Positions 8,173 to 17,102 of a DNA stretch of 41,048 bases are shown piece by piece; position 1 is the first letter of the stretch; each line of letters starts with the position of its first letter. Both the position numbers and the translations under genes were made by a program. Below the pieces are notes generated by a model that worked only from the letters and a program-made list of their open reading frames with translations, was not told the origin of the DNA and did no database searches. The DNA comes from Verrucomicrobiales bacterium (GTDB lineage: Bacteria > Verrucomicrobiota > Verrucomicrobiia > Limisphaerales > UBA9464), in contig JAIXUV010000200.1 in NCBI GenBank assembly GCA_027483345.1, forward strand, positions 1 to 41,048. Direction: 5' to 3'.

Positions 8173-8212
8173 CAATGGGCATCTCGGAAACTGGGGTCGT
8201 TGGCTTCCGGGA
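8173..8212 (+). repeat. Copy 1 of a diverged 40-bp repeat
   Basis: This segment, between the antiporter start and the tRNA terminator, matches 28813-28852 at 29 of 40 positions by hand alignment, including exact GTCGTTG and CTTCCG blocks. Read in one frame both give a similar peptide (ISETGVVGFREG here, SESGVVDFRES there). It may be a diverged dispersed repeat. Confidence 0.35.
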
Positions 8213-8263
8213 AGGGGTGAAGCCGGGAAATCGGTGCCTTCAAGGGCCGGCGGACCGACCGGA

Positions 8264-8300
8264 AAAAGATCAAGGCCGCCTTCGAGAAAAGGCGGCCTTG
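8264..8300 (-). terminator. Intrinsic terminator after the initiator tRNA
   Basis: On the minus strand, perfect 10-bp arms (CAAGGCCGCC and GGCGGCCTTG, at 8291-8300 and 8271-8280) enclose a 10-base loop and are followed by ATCTTTTTCC. The hairpin starts 5 bases after the tRNA 3' end and separates the tRNA from the antiporter gene. Confidence 0.85.
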
Positions 8301-8305
8301 GAAAT

Positions 8306-8382
<77 letters not shown>

Positions 8383-8454
8383 ATCAGTGGAGGGACAAAC
8401 TATCGAGACAGATACCTCGATGCAAGGGGCATGTGGAAATATGTGGTCTCGGAA

Positions 8455-11157
8455 TCAGGCTTCCGGCTCGCCGACCCGACTCCAGGACAGGGCGTGGCCC
8501 AAACCCCGGTACCGATCGGGATGGCAGGTCAGGATGAGCACCTGAAGGCGGTCCTTCCGGGACTCCAGCAGGTCGTGTAGGCGTTCCTGACGGAGGGGGT
8601 CGGTGTTCACGAGCACATCGTCGAGCACGAGCACCTGGGGCTCGTCGCGGGAAAGCTCCTCGGCGACCGCGAGACGGAGGCAGAGGAGCAGTTGTTCCCG
8701 GGCGCCTTGGGACAGCTGTCCGAACGCGTGGGCGGTTTCCCGGCTCGTTCCGATGCCTTCGACGCGGAGCTGGCCGTCGAGGAAGATGCGCCGGTCCGGC
8801 ACGCGGGAGACTTCCGCGAAGGATTCGGAAAGCCGACGTTCCAGCGGGGCGAGCACGGCGCGGATCGCTGCGGCTTTCCGGCGTTCGATGAGCCCGTAGG
8901 CTATCCTCGCGGACACCGCCCGGACGCGGATTGAATCCCGACGTATCCGGACCTCCTCGCAACGTTCCGACAGTTCGGTTTCCCGTGTGAACAGGCCCTG
9001 TCCGCCGAGGGCCTCGAGCTGTCCGCGGGTCCGGTCCCGTTGCGCCCTCCGTTCATGCAGTGCTTCGTTCACCTGCAACAGGGCCGTCTGAGCGCGGCGG
9101 TTGCGGTCCGCAAGTCTCTCGGAATCGGGCGGCAGGGCGGCCTTTGCGGCCAACACACGGGCCTCCGCCTCGGCGAACGCCAGTCCGGCCTCGGACCGAG
9201 CGGCTTCGGTACCCTTTGGAAATCGCGCTTCCAAAGTCGTGGCCTCCGCCGCCGTGGCACGGGCGCGGGCGCGGTGTTCCGCAGCCACAGCCGCCGATTC
9301 CCGCTGCCGTTGCGTCAGCTTCCGGTCCTCCTCGGTGCACTGACGGAGATCCTGGGCCAGCATCCGGATACGGGATTCCCCTGCAGCGATCTCGGCGGCC
9401 ATGGAGTGCTCCAATTCCTCCAGCTCAGTCCGGCTCCGCGCGATTCCGGGGTCGCCTTGCAACGGCTTGTGCTGCGTGGCGTCGGCACGGCGTGCCGCTC
9501 CTTCGAAGGCCTCCTTCAGAGCCGCCACAGTCCGGAAATCCCCGAGGAAAGGCTTCATTCCGTCCACTCCGGCCTGGATCCGCAGTTCGAGTTCCCGGCG
9601 TTGTTGGATCGCCTCCCGCGCCTGTTCCAACGAGCCGACTCCCGTCTCCGCCCACGCGGTGGCCAATTCCGATTCGGCTGCAGAAAGACGGTCGGCGGCA
9701 TCCTGGGCTTCCACGGCGCCGGACTGGACGACCACGGTACCCCAGCCGCGCAGTTGGAGTTCGACGCGTCTGGGACGGTGGACCCGGAGTTCGGAACCGG
9801 CTTCCAACGGCTGTTCCGGACCGGAGTCGACCGTGGCCGACGTGGCGGTCTCCGGACGCAGTTCAACGGTGATCCCAAGCGCGCGCGCCTCGGTCCGAAG
9901 GGTGCGGACGTTCTCCACCAAGGCCTCGATCCGGCGCAACGCGGCGGGCGTCAACGCCGGCAGACGCGACCGTTCCGCCTCGAGGCCACGACGTTCCGTC
10001 TCGATGCGCTCCGCCTGACGGCACCGGTTCCCCAGCGCCTCGGCCTCGGCCCGGAGCCGCAGGCCCTGCAGTCCGCCCTGCACCCAACGGAGACGTTGCC
10101 GCAACCCATCGAGCGCGGTTTCCGCGGCGACGCGTCCAATCTCCAGCGACTCGTGCCGTTCCCGCATCTGGTTCAACTCGAGTGAGGCCGCTGCCATCCG
10201 CACCTCCTCGCGTTCCGCCTCCGCGTCATGGCGAACGAGCTCCTCGCGCAGACGCCGCAGACGTTCGGAGTCCGCGTGCACGGAAGCCAAGGCCTCCCGC
10301 CGATGTTCCAACGCCTGTTCCAGCATCGTGATCCTGGCCCGGAGACGCTCGTCCTCGCGGGCCTGCTCCTGGAGCGTGGCCGCGGCCTGGGCCTGGGCGA
10401 TGGATTCCGTCTCGAGTCCCTGCACCTCCTGATCCACCTGCTGGAAGCCCTGGAGCAGCGACTCCTGTTCGGCCCGCAGACGGCGGACTTCCTCGAGTTG
10501 GCGGGTGACGTCCTCCAGTTCGGCCTCGGCTTGGGCCAGTGTGCCGCCGGCCTTCGGTCGACCGGCCAGGGTCAGCTGGGGTTCCCATTCGCCGGCCAGA
10601 CGGCTGCGGACGGCGTCGACGACCGGGTCGACGACGACCTGTGCCAGGCGGGAGCGGAGCTGCTGTCCGAACTGGGAATCGTCGAGGTCCGGCCAGTCCG
10701 CCGGGGAACCCTGTTCAGCCCAGAGGAAGCCGAGCAGCCCCCAATGTTCGGGGCGGGTGGCCCCTCTGCCGGGCAGGCCTGAGCGGAGCAGCGCTTGGAC
10801 GCGTTGATCGGCGGCATCGCTCTCGGCCTCGAGGATCCAGGTCTCGCCGTTCCACCGATGGAAGTGGCTCCTGGGTCCCACGAGAAAGGTCTTGGTGATG
10901 CGGTATCGGCCGGCTCCGGCTCCGAACTCCACCTGCACCCGCGGTGCGAGGTCCGAACCTGCGGGTTGGAGCGACTTGATCTCGTCGCCCTTCGTGGTGT
11001 GTCGGTCGAAGAGCCCGCGGGCGGCGGCCCGGAGCGTCGTCGTCTTCCCCGACTCGTTCGGTGCGCCCAGGATGTTGATGCCGTCATGGAACGGCCCGAG
11101 GCGGTGGGTCCCACGGAAGCGGCCGACATGGGTGATCTCGATCGAGTGGAGGATCAT
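8455..11157 (-). CDS. SbcC/Rad50-like ATPase with long coiled coils
   Basis: This 900-residue protein has the split ATPase layout of SMC/Rad50/SbcC proteins. The N-terminal Walker A is GAPNESGKTT (residues 31-40). A long Glu/Arg/Leu/Gln-rich region (about 190-790) is predicted coiled coil with a short globular insert. The C-terminal half-ATPase has the signature LSQGAREQ (about 820) and Walker B VLVLDDVL (about 845), then an ILTCHPD segment near the end. The start overlaps the stop of the nuclease gene upstream by four bases (ATGA), so the two are translationally coupled as sbcD-sbcC pairs often are. The family acts with SbcD in processing DNA ends and hairpins. No CXXC zinc-hook motif is visible in the coiled-coil region, and the protein is shorter than E. 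coli SbcC, closer to YhaN-type relatives. The exact subfamily is uncertain. Confidence 0.85.
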   Translation of the reverse strand: MILHSIEITHVGRFRGTHRLGPFHDGINILGAPNESGKTTTLRAAARGLFDRHTTKGDEIKSLQPAGSDLAPRVQVEFGAGAGRYRITKTFLVGPRSHFHRWNGETWILEAESDAADQRVQALLRSGLPGRGATRPEHWGLLGFLWAEQGSPADWPDLDDSQFGQQLRSRLAQVVVDPVVDAVRSRLAGEWEPQLTLAGRPKAGGTLAQAEAELEDVTRQLEEVRRLRAEQESLLQGFQQVDQEVQGLETESIAQAQAAATLQEQAREDERLRARITMLEQALEHRREALASVHADSERLRRLREELVRHDAEAEREEVRMAAASLELNQMRERHESLEIGRVAAETALDGLRQRLRWVQGGLQGLRLRAEAEALGNRCRQAERIETERRGLEAERSRLPALTPAALRRIEALVENVRTLRTEARALGITVELRPETATSATVDSGPEQPLEAGSELRVHRPRRVELQLRGWGTVVVQSGAVEAQDAADRLSAAESELATAWAETGVGSLEQAREAIQQRRELELRIQAGVDGMKPFLGDFRTVAALKEAFEGAARRADATQHKPLQGDPGIARSRTELEELEHSMAAEIAAGESRIRMLAQDLRQCTEEDRKLTQRQRESAAVAAEHRARARATAAEATTLEARFPKGTEAARSEAGLAFAEAEARVLAAKAALPPDSERLADRNRRAQTALLQVNEALHERRAQRDRTRGQLEALGGQGLFTRETELSERCEEVRIRRDSIRVRAVSARIAYGLIERRKAAAIRAVLAPLERRLSESFAEVSRVPDRRIFLDGQLRVEGIGTSRETAHAFGQLSQGAREQLLLCLRLAVAEELSRDEPQVLVLDDVLVNTDPLRQERLHDLLESRKDRLQVLILTCHPDRYRGLGHALSWSRVGEPEA

Positions 11158-12395
11158 CGGGCGTCCTCCGGAAGGTGTTGGAAGAGCAGGTGCCGCATCG
11201 CCGCCAGGTGCTCGGGACGGAGCGACGAGAGGTCCATCTGGACTCCGGCAAGCAGTTCGCGGGCGCCGATCGGGGTCAGGTCGGAAGCGGTTGTGCCTTC
11301 ACCCGAAGGCACTTCGCCCGGGGGCGCGACACCCGTTGCCAACACTTCCAACCGGTCGATGTCGGAAAGGACTTCGGCCAACAGCGGATGTCCCGACCTG
11401 AGGTGGATCCAGTCGGCCTGCCCGGGGGCAAGGCGCGTTTCGTCGACGACCTGGTGGATCGGAAAACGGCCGATCCGGGGTCCCATGGCGGCCTTCACCG
11501 CGGCATGTCCTGATGGATCGACGGCACCCGTCAGGCGGATCCGAAGCACAGTGGCCTCGGCGCGTGGCAGCAACGCATCGAGCCTGGCCGCAGCCGATGC
11601 CGCGGTGGCGGCGGTATCGAACAGGTCCAGTTCGATGAGCTTCCAGTCCAGGGTCGCCACCGGCACCGGCGTGATGCGAGGCAGGGCGCCGGCGGAAGCG
11701 ATCTCGACCAGCGCCACCCGGCCCGCGGCGTCGTTCGTGAAGCGGTCCGGTTCCGGCGTGCCCGGCATCAGGATCCGGCCGCCATCCAGGCCCTCGAGCC
11801 AGTTGTGCCAGTGGCCGATGCCCAGGAATTCGAGACCCGCGCGGGACGCCGCATCGAGGGCGATCGGGAAATCGTTCTCCTGATGCAGCGACGCGATCGC
11901 CGGGGAGCCATGGGTGATGCCGATCCGGATCCGACCTGCTGGAACCGCGGCCGAAGCCGCAACAAGGGCCAGGCTCGGATCGGAAGTGGAATGCTTCTGG
12001 GACAGCGGCGACGCAACCAGCACCGCGTCGTGGCCAACCTCGGTGACGCCGACGTTCCTCAGGATGTGGACGCCGACAGGCGGATGCCGGGCGACGGGGC
12101 GGTTCCAGACGCAGTCGGGTCCGGAGATCGGGTCGTGGTTCCCCGGCAGGATGTAGGTGGGAACCCTGGACGACGCCAGGATCGCAAAGGCGTCCGCGAC
12201 CAGGCGGTCCGCGACCTGGTTGTCCTCGAAGAGGTCGCCGGCGATGCACACGAAATCCACCTCGAGCCGGACGGCCTCGGACGCCATCCGGCGGAGCGTC
12301 TCCAGCCGTGCCTCGCGGAGACGGGCGCCATGACCGCCGAACTGGGTGAAGCGGGCACCCAGCTGCCAGTCGGCGGAATGGAGAAAACGGATCAT
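11154..12395 (-). CDS. SbcD/Mre11-like DNA repair exonuclease
   Basis: The frame is longer, but the ATG at 12395 begins the conserved first motif directly (MIRFLHSADWQLG) and gives 413 residues. The calcineurin-like phosphoesterase motifs follow in order: ADWQLG, GDLFEDN, GNHDP, GITHGSP and GHWHN. These bind the two Mn ions in the SbcD/Mre11 family. In the first motif the usual His (DxH) is Gln. The C-terminal half (about 240-413) is less conserved and would cap the nuclease and bind the ATPase partner. The stop overlaps the start of the SbcC-like gene by four bases. Expected role: nuclease subunit for double-strand ends, hairpins or blocked ends, driven by the ATPase. A separate gene symbol is not given because the pair resembles YhaO/YhaN as much as SbcD/SbcC. 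Confidence 0.85.
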   Translation of the reverse strand: MIRFLHSADWQLGARFTQFGGHGARLREARLETLRRMASEAVRLEVDFVCIAGDLFEDNQVADRLVADAFAILASSRVPTYILPGNHDPISGPDCVWNRPVARHPPVGVHILRNVGVTEVGHDAVLVASPLSQKHSTSDPSLALVAASAAVPAGRIRIGITHGSPAIASLHQENDFPIALDAASRAGLEFLGIGHWHNWLEGLDGGRILMPGTPEPDRFTNDAAGRVALVEIASAGALPRITPVPVATLDWKLIELDLFDTAATAASAAARLDALLPRAEATVLRIRLTGAVDPSGHAAVKAAMGPRIGRFPIHQVVDETRLAPGQADWIHLRSGHPLLAEVLSDIDRLEVLATGVAPPGEVPSGEGTTASDLTPIGARELLAGVQMDLSSLRPEHLAAMRHLLFQHLPEDAR

Positions 12396-12726
12396 CGGTG
12401 GTATCGCGGATTCGGCGGGTCGGAACGCCTTCATTGCAGCCGCCACGCGGGTGGGGAGGCAATCCCGGAGGCGCTCGACATGTTCCTGAACCAACGATTG
12501 GGAAGGGAGGGCCACGCAAAGCCGCAAAGCCGCTGAGGAGCGAGAAGGAGACCGCAGTTTCCAGCAGCGGAACAGGACACCCGAGGGGATCGCCCTTCGG
12601 TTCGGGATCCGACGCCCCGTTTGCCGTCATGGGACAATGTCGTGGGCTCGGTCCCCGCTCCGATCGAAACAATTCATCCTCCGGATGCCCTGTGCCGGCC
12701 CGCGGGCTTTGACCTGTGACGGAAGT
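12396..12726. other. Divergent spacer without gene
   Basis: These 331 bases separate the divergent nuclease operon and transglutaminase gene and must hold both promoters. Around 12503-12545 there is a motif of the type CCACGCAAAGCCGCAAAGCCGC, a short tandem of GCAAAGCC, similar in style to the repeat-like block near 6620-6860. No convincing gene or promoter hexamers were recognised. Confidence 0.45.
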
Positions 12727-15012
12727 ATGGCGCAGTCTCCGTCCATGGTGCGCCAAGCCTGCTGCCTGTTCCTCTCGATCCAGTCCGTCTTCGTTCTCCT
12801 GGCGGGGCCCGTCGAGGATTTCGTGGACGGTGCCCAGAAGACACACGGCGAGGCTGGGGAACGCGCCGCGCGGTTCCTCGCCGAACACATGCCGGATGCG
12901 GACCGCTCCTCGTTGGGCACGGAGTTCCTCCGCGAGAACCTCGACCTGGCGTTCCAGGCGCGGACGAATTTCCCCTGGGCTGCGTCCGTGCCCGAGGACG
13001 TCTTCCTCAACGACGTCCTGCCGTATGCGGTCTTCGACGAGCCGCGGGATCCTTGGCGCGCGGAGATGTACGGCATCGCTTCGGAACTCGTGAAGGGCGC
13101 AACCAACGCGACGGATGCCGTCCAGTCGCTGAACCGCGGCCTCTTCAACCGGCTGCAGGTCCACTACAACACCGGCCGCAAGCGTCCGAACCAGTCCATG
13201 AAGGAGTCGAGGGCCTTGGGCAAGGCCACCTGCACCGGGCTGTCCATCTTGCTGGTGGAAGCGTGTCGCGCGGTCGGCATCCCGGCCCGGGCGGTCGGCA
13301 CGCCCCTCTGGGCGAACGAGCGTGGCAACCACACCTGGGCCGAGGTCTGGGACGGCGGTTGGCATTTCACCGGCGCCGACGAATACGACGCCAACGGCCT
13401 CGACCGCGGATGGTTCGTCGGTGACGCCGCCCAGGCGAAGGCCGACGTGGCGCGCCATGCGATCTACGCGACCTCGTGGAAGCGCGAAGGCCTCTCGTTT
13501 CCCATGGTTTGGTCCCGCGGCGGCACCTCCGTGGCGGCGGTGAACGTCACCGGCCGCTATGCGAAGGCCGCGGCGGACGCGGACGCATTCGCCCGCCTTG
13601 GGGTGCGGCTCTGGGACCGCGAGGGCGGTTCGCGGATCTCCGCCAAGGTCTGCATCCTCGACGGCGTCCGCAGGGCGTGCGCGTTGTCAGAGACCAAGTC
13701 CGGCACCGCCGACCTCAACGACATGCCGCGTTTCAGCCTCAAGCCGGGCAGCCAGGGATGGCTGCGGTTCACGGTCGGTTCCGAGATCCGCGAGATGCCG
13801 TTCGGTCCGTTGGCGAAGGGCGATCCGACCGTCGATGCCCATTGGGAGAAGTTGACCCCGGCCTCGGCTTCGGTGGACGCGGTGCGGACGTGGCTGGACC
13901 TGCCGGCGGTGGAACGCAACGCCGACGCCGCCACCCCGGCTCGGGCGTTGTCGCGGGTCGAGGCGGAGCGGGTGTCCGCGATGCTCGTCGCCGAGTTCCG
14001 GGCCCGTTTCGTCGCGGAGCGGGAGTCGGAGATGCAGGCGAAGTCGATCGAGTTCGAAGGGAAGAAGCTTCGCTGGAAGGAGAAGGTCTTCGGCGAGACT
14101 CCGGCCACGGGACACAGCCTCTGGATCTCGATGCACGGCGGCGGCAACGCGCCGGCGCAGGTCAACGACCGGCAGTGGACCAACCAGATCGGCCTCTACG
14201 AGCCTGCGGAGGGGATCTACATCGCGCCCCGTGCACCGACCGACACCTGGAACCTCTGGCACGAGGGGCATATCGACCCGATGTTCCAGCGGTTGATCGA
14301 CGACTTCGTGGCCTTGCGCGGCGTCGATCCGGACCGCGTTTACCTGATGGGTTATTCGGCCGGAGGAGACGGCGTCTGGCAGCTGGCGCCCCGCATGGCC
14401 GACCGCTTCGCCGCGGCCTCCATGATGGCCGGGCATCCGAACGAGGCGTCCCTGTTGGGACTTCGCAACCTCCCGTTCGCGATCTTCATGGGCGGCGACG
14501 ACGCCGCGTACAACCGCAACCGGATCGCCGCGGAGAAGGGTGCGGAATTGGACCGCCTCGAGGCGGCGGACCCGGGCGGCTACGTGCATCGGGTACGCAT
14601 CTACGAAGGCCTGGGCCATTGGATGCAGCGCAAAGACGCCGAGGCGGTTCCCTGGATGGCGGGATTCCGCCGGAATCCGTGGCCGAAGAAGGTGGTTTGG
14701 CAGCAGGACGACGTGGTCCACCACCGGTTCTACTGGCTCCGGGTTCCCGAGGCCTCGGCCATCGAGGAACGCGCCCTCATGACCGCCACCGTCGTCGGGC
14801 AGGAGATCCGACTCGATGGCAAGGTGCCGCCGGGAATCCAGCTCCGGCTTTCCGACGCGCTGCTGGACCTCGACAAGCCGGTGCGAGTCCTGGTCGCGGG
14901 CCGCGAGGTCTTCGATGGCCCTGTGCCGCGGCGGGCGAGCGTGGTTGTGGAAAGCCTCTCCGAACGACTGGACCCGTCAGCCGTGGCCACCGCCCTACTG
15001 GCGCTGCCGTGA
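12727..15012 (+). CDS. Exported transglutaminase-like and esterase fusion protein
   Basis: The ATG at 12727 gives 761 residues; ATG at 12745 is also possible. A hydrophobic stretch (CCLFLSIQSVFVLLAG, about 11-27) is a probable signal peptide. Residues 140-225 match the transglutaminase-like fold (PF01841): the nucleophile Cys169 in GKATCTGLS, His202 in GNHTWAEVWDGGWH and Asp218 in TGADEYD. After a beta-rich linker, residues about 470-650 form an alpha/beta hydrolase: oxyanion strand MHGGGNAP, nucleophile Ser544 in GYSAGG and His631 in GLGHWM, as in PHB-depolymerase/feruloyl-esterase-like proteins. Two cysteine- and serine-based active sites on one exported chain suggest processing of a peptide- or ester-linked polymer. 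The substrate is unknown. The gene converges on the GH39-like glycosidase. Domain calls are good; joint function is inferred. Confidence 0.85.
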   Translation: MAQSPSMVRQACCLFLSIQSVFVLLAGPVEDFVDGAQKTHGEAGERAARFLAEHMPDADRSSLGTEFLRENLDLAFQARTNFPWAASVPEDVFLNDVLPYAVFDEPRDPWRAEMYGIASELVKGATNATDAVQSLNRGLFNRLQVHYNTGRKRPNQSMKESRALGKATCTGLSILLVEACRAVGIPARAVGTPLWANERGNHTWAEVWDGGWHFTGADEYDANGLDRGWFVGDAAQAKADVARHAIYATSWKREGLSFPMVWSRGGTSVAAVNVTGRYAKAAADADAFARLGVRLWDREGGSRISAKVCILDGVRRACALSETKSGTADLNDMPRFSLKPGSQGWLRFTVGSEIREMPFGPLAKGDPTVDAHWEKLTPASASVDAVRTWLDLPAVERNADAATPARALSRVEAERVSAMLVAEFRARFVAERESEMQAKSIEFEGKKLRWKEKVFGETPATGHSLWISMHGGGNAPAQVNDRQWTNQIGLYEPAEGIYIAPRAPTDTWNLWHEGHIDPMFQRLIDDFVALRGVDPDRVYLMGYSAGGDGVWQLAPRMADRFAAASMMAGHPNEASLLGLRNLPFAIFMGGDDAAYNRNRIAAEKGAELDRLEAADPGGYVHRVRIYEGLGHWMQRKDAEAVPWMAGFRRNPWPKKVVWQQDDVVHHRFYWLRVPEASAIEERALMTATVVGQEIRLDGKVPPGIQLRLSDALLDLDKPVRVLVAGREVFDGPVPRRASVVVESLSERLDPSAVATALLALP

Positions 15013-15019
15013 AGGGGCG

Positions 15020-15120
15020 GATGGTTGAAACGTTTCAACGATGAAGGGTTGAAGCGATGAAGGGTGGGCGCTGCAGCCCACCTTGGCCCTTCAACCTTTC
15101 AACGGTTCAACCCCGCAACC
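15020..15120. repeat. Hairpin-rich spacer between convergent genes
   Basis: The 112-bp spacer holds a perfect 16-bp palindrome GTTGAAACGTTTCAAC (15024-15039), two direct copies of CGATGAAGGGT (15039-15049 and 15055-15065), and a hairpin GGTGGGC-GCTGCA-GCCCACC (15063-15082). On the far side are CCTTCAACC, TTTCAACGG and TTCAACC, which are complementary in style to the left half, so the whole element can fold on itself. It may act as a two-way transcription stop for both genes or be a REP-like dispersed element. There is no T-run, so it is not a classical terminator. Confidence 0.6.
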
Positions 15121-15124
15121 TGCA

Positions 15125-16819
15125 CTACCGCAGCTCGAGTTCCACGAGCGAAACCGCCTGACGGGGAAGGCGCATCCGCAGGACGACGTTCCGGCCGTCT
15201 TGCGAGACCCCGCTGGGCAGGGGCATTTCCGTCCGACGTCCAGTCTTCTCCAGATCCGCGTACTGGGCCCGGCTGGGCTTGGCCGGGGAACCCATCTTCA
15301 GCCACGCCGCATAGGCGTTGCCGTGGTCCTGGTCTATCCGGTGATGGCTCCGCAGGACCGGATGACTTCCCGGTTCGACGCCGGTCCAGGTGACAACCAC
15401 CTCGGCGTCGGCACCCGGCAGGTCGTCGTCATGGTAGTGCCACAACAGGGCGTGGAGGCGGTTGCCATCCCGGGAGGCCAATGCGGACACGTCGGGTTTG
15501 TCCCGGACGCCTTCACGGAGAATGCGATCCAACGGCACCGCCGCACTGCTCTCGACGGGCAAACGGGAGCCGTCCATCCGCGAGAACAGACGGAACGTGT
15601 TCAGCACCGGCTTGTCGATGCCGCCGCTGGCGAGGGATCGGAAACCGGCGAAGAGCGGCTGGTCCTCGAACTCGAAGGCCCAGGTCAATGCCCCCTCCAG
15701 GTTCACGCTGTGCCGTTCCGCGAGGTCGAGCTTCCGGGGGAAGCTGGCCGCAGTGTAGCTTGAGTACATGGTGCCATTCCGGTAGGCGAGCTGCGGTCCT
15801 TGGCATGCGGCACAGCCTTCGGGATCCGATTCACCGATGACGATTGGCTTCGAGCGGACCTCCAGGAACGAGGCGATCACAGCAAACGCCCGGTCGATGT
15901 CGCGGAGGTGGTTCGCGAGTCCCATGCGGACGTGGCCGTTGGTGGTGACCGGCGCCCCTTTCGCATGGAACGAGAGGAAGTCCAACGGGGTGCCGACGCG
16001 GCCCGTGGCGAAGTTGGTGCCACGTAGGCTGTGTTCGAGGAACTCCGCCAGGAATGTCCCTCCCGGCCCGCCGGCGACGTCCGGTCCTCCGACCCGAGCC
16101 GATGGCAGGGCGCGCCGGACACCGTTCACCGCGTGGTCATGCAGACGGAGGAACTCCTCACGCGTGCCGCGCCAGTAACCGATGTTCGGCTCGTTCCAGG
16201 TCTCCCAGTACCATTTCTCGACCTCGCGGGCCCCGTTCCTGGACACGCAGTGGCGGGCCCACTGGTACACCAACTCCTCCCAACGGCCGTAGTCCTTCGG
16301 CGGGAACGCCCAGCCGGTGTAGATCTCCTCGTACTTCGCGCCGGGCTTCCAATGGTGGCGGTACGGGTGCGGCCGAACCGACAACGCCTCCGGCATGAAC
16401 CCGATCTGGACGTACGGCCTCACCCCGCGCCGCAGGCCGGCTTCCAGGATGCCATCCACGATCGACCAGTCGTAGATCGGACGCCCTTGGCCGTCCTCGC
16501 CGTACGCACCGGTCGACCCCCACTTCAACGCCGGAGTCCCGTCGCCGCTGGTCAGCAGGTTGTGGGTCCGGAAAAAGACCTCCTTCGGCCGCAGTTGCCC
16601 GAGTTCACCCAGCAGTTTCCGTCCATTCGGCGCGGTCGAGTAGTTGGGCTCGTCGGCCCCGAAGAACCTCCAGATCGGCTTCAGGGCGCCAGTCGGACGG
16701 TCGACGGCGATCCGGATCTCCACCGGGAAGGTTCCCTCCGCCCGGACCACCGGGCGCGGAGAAAGGGCGGTGGTGCCAAGCATGACGGCGACGCACCAGG
16801 AAAGTCGGGAACGGGGCAT
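15125..16819 (-). CDS. Secreted GH39-like glycoside hydrolase
   Basis: The ATG at 16819 gives 564 residues with a signal peptide (MPRSRLSWCVAVMLGTTALS to about residue 27). The barrel matches glycoside hydrolase family 39 (PF01229, beta-xylosidase/alpha-iduronidase type). It shows RTHNLLTSGDG (85-94), YDWSIVDGILEAG (116-128), GVRPYVQIGFMPEALS (132-147), acid/base Glu210 in WETWNEPN and probable nucleophile Glu330 in VIGESDPEG. The last 170 residues form a beta domain. The nucleophile segment contains an unusual CAAC (CxxC, 336-339). Expected to cleave xylose- or uronate-containing oligosaccharides outside the cytoplasm. It faces the transglutaminase-esterase gene tail to tail, so a shared substrate is possible but unproven. 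Confidence 0.88.
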   Translation of the reverse strand: MPRSRLSWCVAVMLGTTALSPRPVVRAEGTFPVEIRIAVDRPTGALKPIWRFFGADEPNYSTAPNGRKLLGELGQLRPKEVFFRTHNLLTSGDGTPALKWGSTGAYGEDGQGRPIYDWSIVDGILEAGLRRGVRPYVQIGFMPEALSVRPHPYRHHWKPGAKYEEIYTGWAFPPKDYGRWEELVYQWARHCVSRNGAREVEKWYWETWNEPNIGYWRGTREEFLRLHDHAVNGVRRALPSARVGGPDVAGGPGGTFLAEFLEHSLRGTNFATGRVGTPLDFLSFHAKGAPVTTNGHVRMGLANHLRDIDRAFAVIASFLEVRSKPIVIGESDPEGCAACQGPQLAYRNGTMYSSYTAASFPRKLDLAERHSVNLEGALTWAFEFEDQPLFAGFRSLASGGIDKPVLNTFRLFSRMDGSRLPVESSAAVPLDRILREGVRDKPDVSALASRDGNRLHALLWHYHDDDLPGADAEVVVTWTGVEPGSHPVLRSHHRIDQDHGNAYAAWLKMGSPAKPSRAQYADLEKTGRRTEMPLPSGVSQDGRNVVLRMRLPRQAVSLVELELR

Positions 16820-17102
16820 GCGGCGCGGATCAAACGGGTTTCGGTCGCCTCCGGGCAATGGCGCAGTGCCGTTCCAATGTCGACGAATCCAATGAAGGTC
16901 GGTCGTTTGCGTCTCGGCTGGATCCGGTCTGAGGATTGGCGGAACACCGTTCGCAGAAACGCGAAGGCATCAGCGGCAAGCCGGGTCCGAAGGCAGGGGG
17001 CCATCCGCGCCGAGCACGCGGTTCGGACATGGCAAGCCTAGCGGGCAACGTCCCAATTCCTTGGGGCCTGATACCTCGGCAGAGGGGAAGAACCGGCCCG
17101 CG

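Noticed and set aside
6598-8220. Long plus-strand open frame (540 codons)
   Set aside because: It lies opposite the CPA2 antiporter, whose motifs and membrane helices are clear. The plus-strand product is rich in Gly, Arg, Glu and His without any domain, as expected of an antisense shadow in GC-rich DNA.
11299-13458. 719-codon minus-strand frame crossing from the nuclease gene into the transglutaminase gene
   Set aside because: It is out of frame with the SbcD-like motifs and antisense to the transglutaminase domain. No domain is visible.
15020-15120. CRISPR-like repeat array
   Set aside because: The repeats are short, overlap one another, have no regular spacers and no cas genes nearby.
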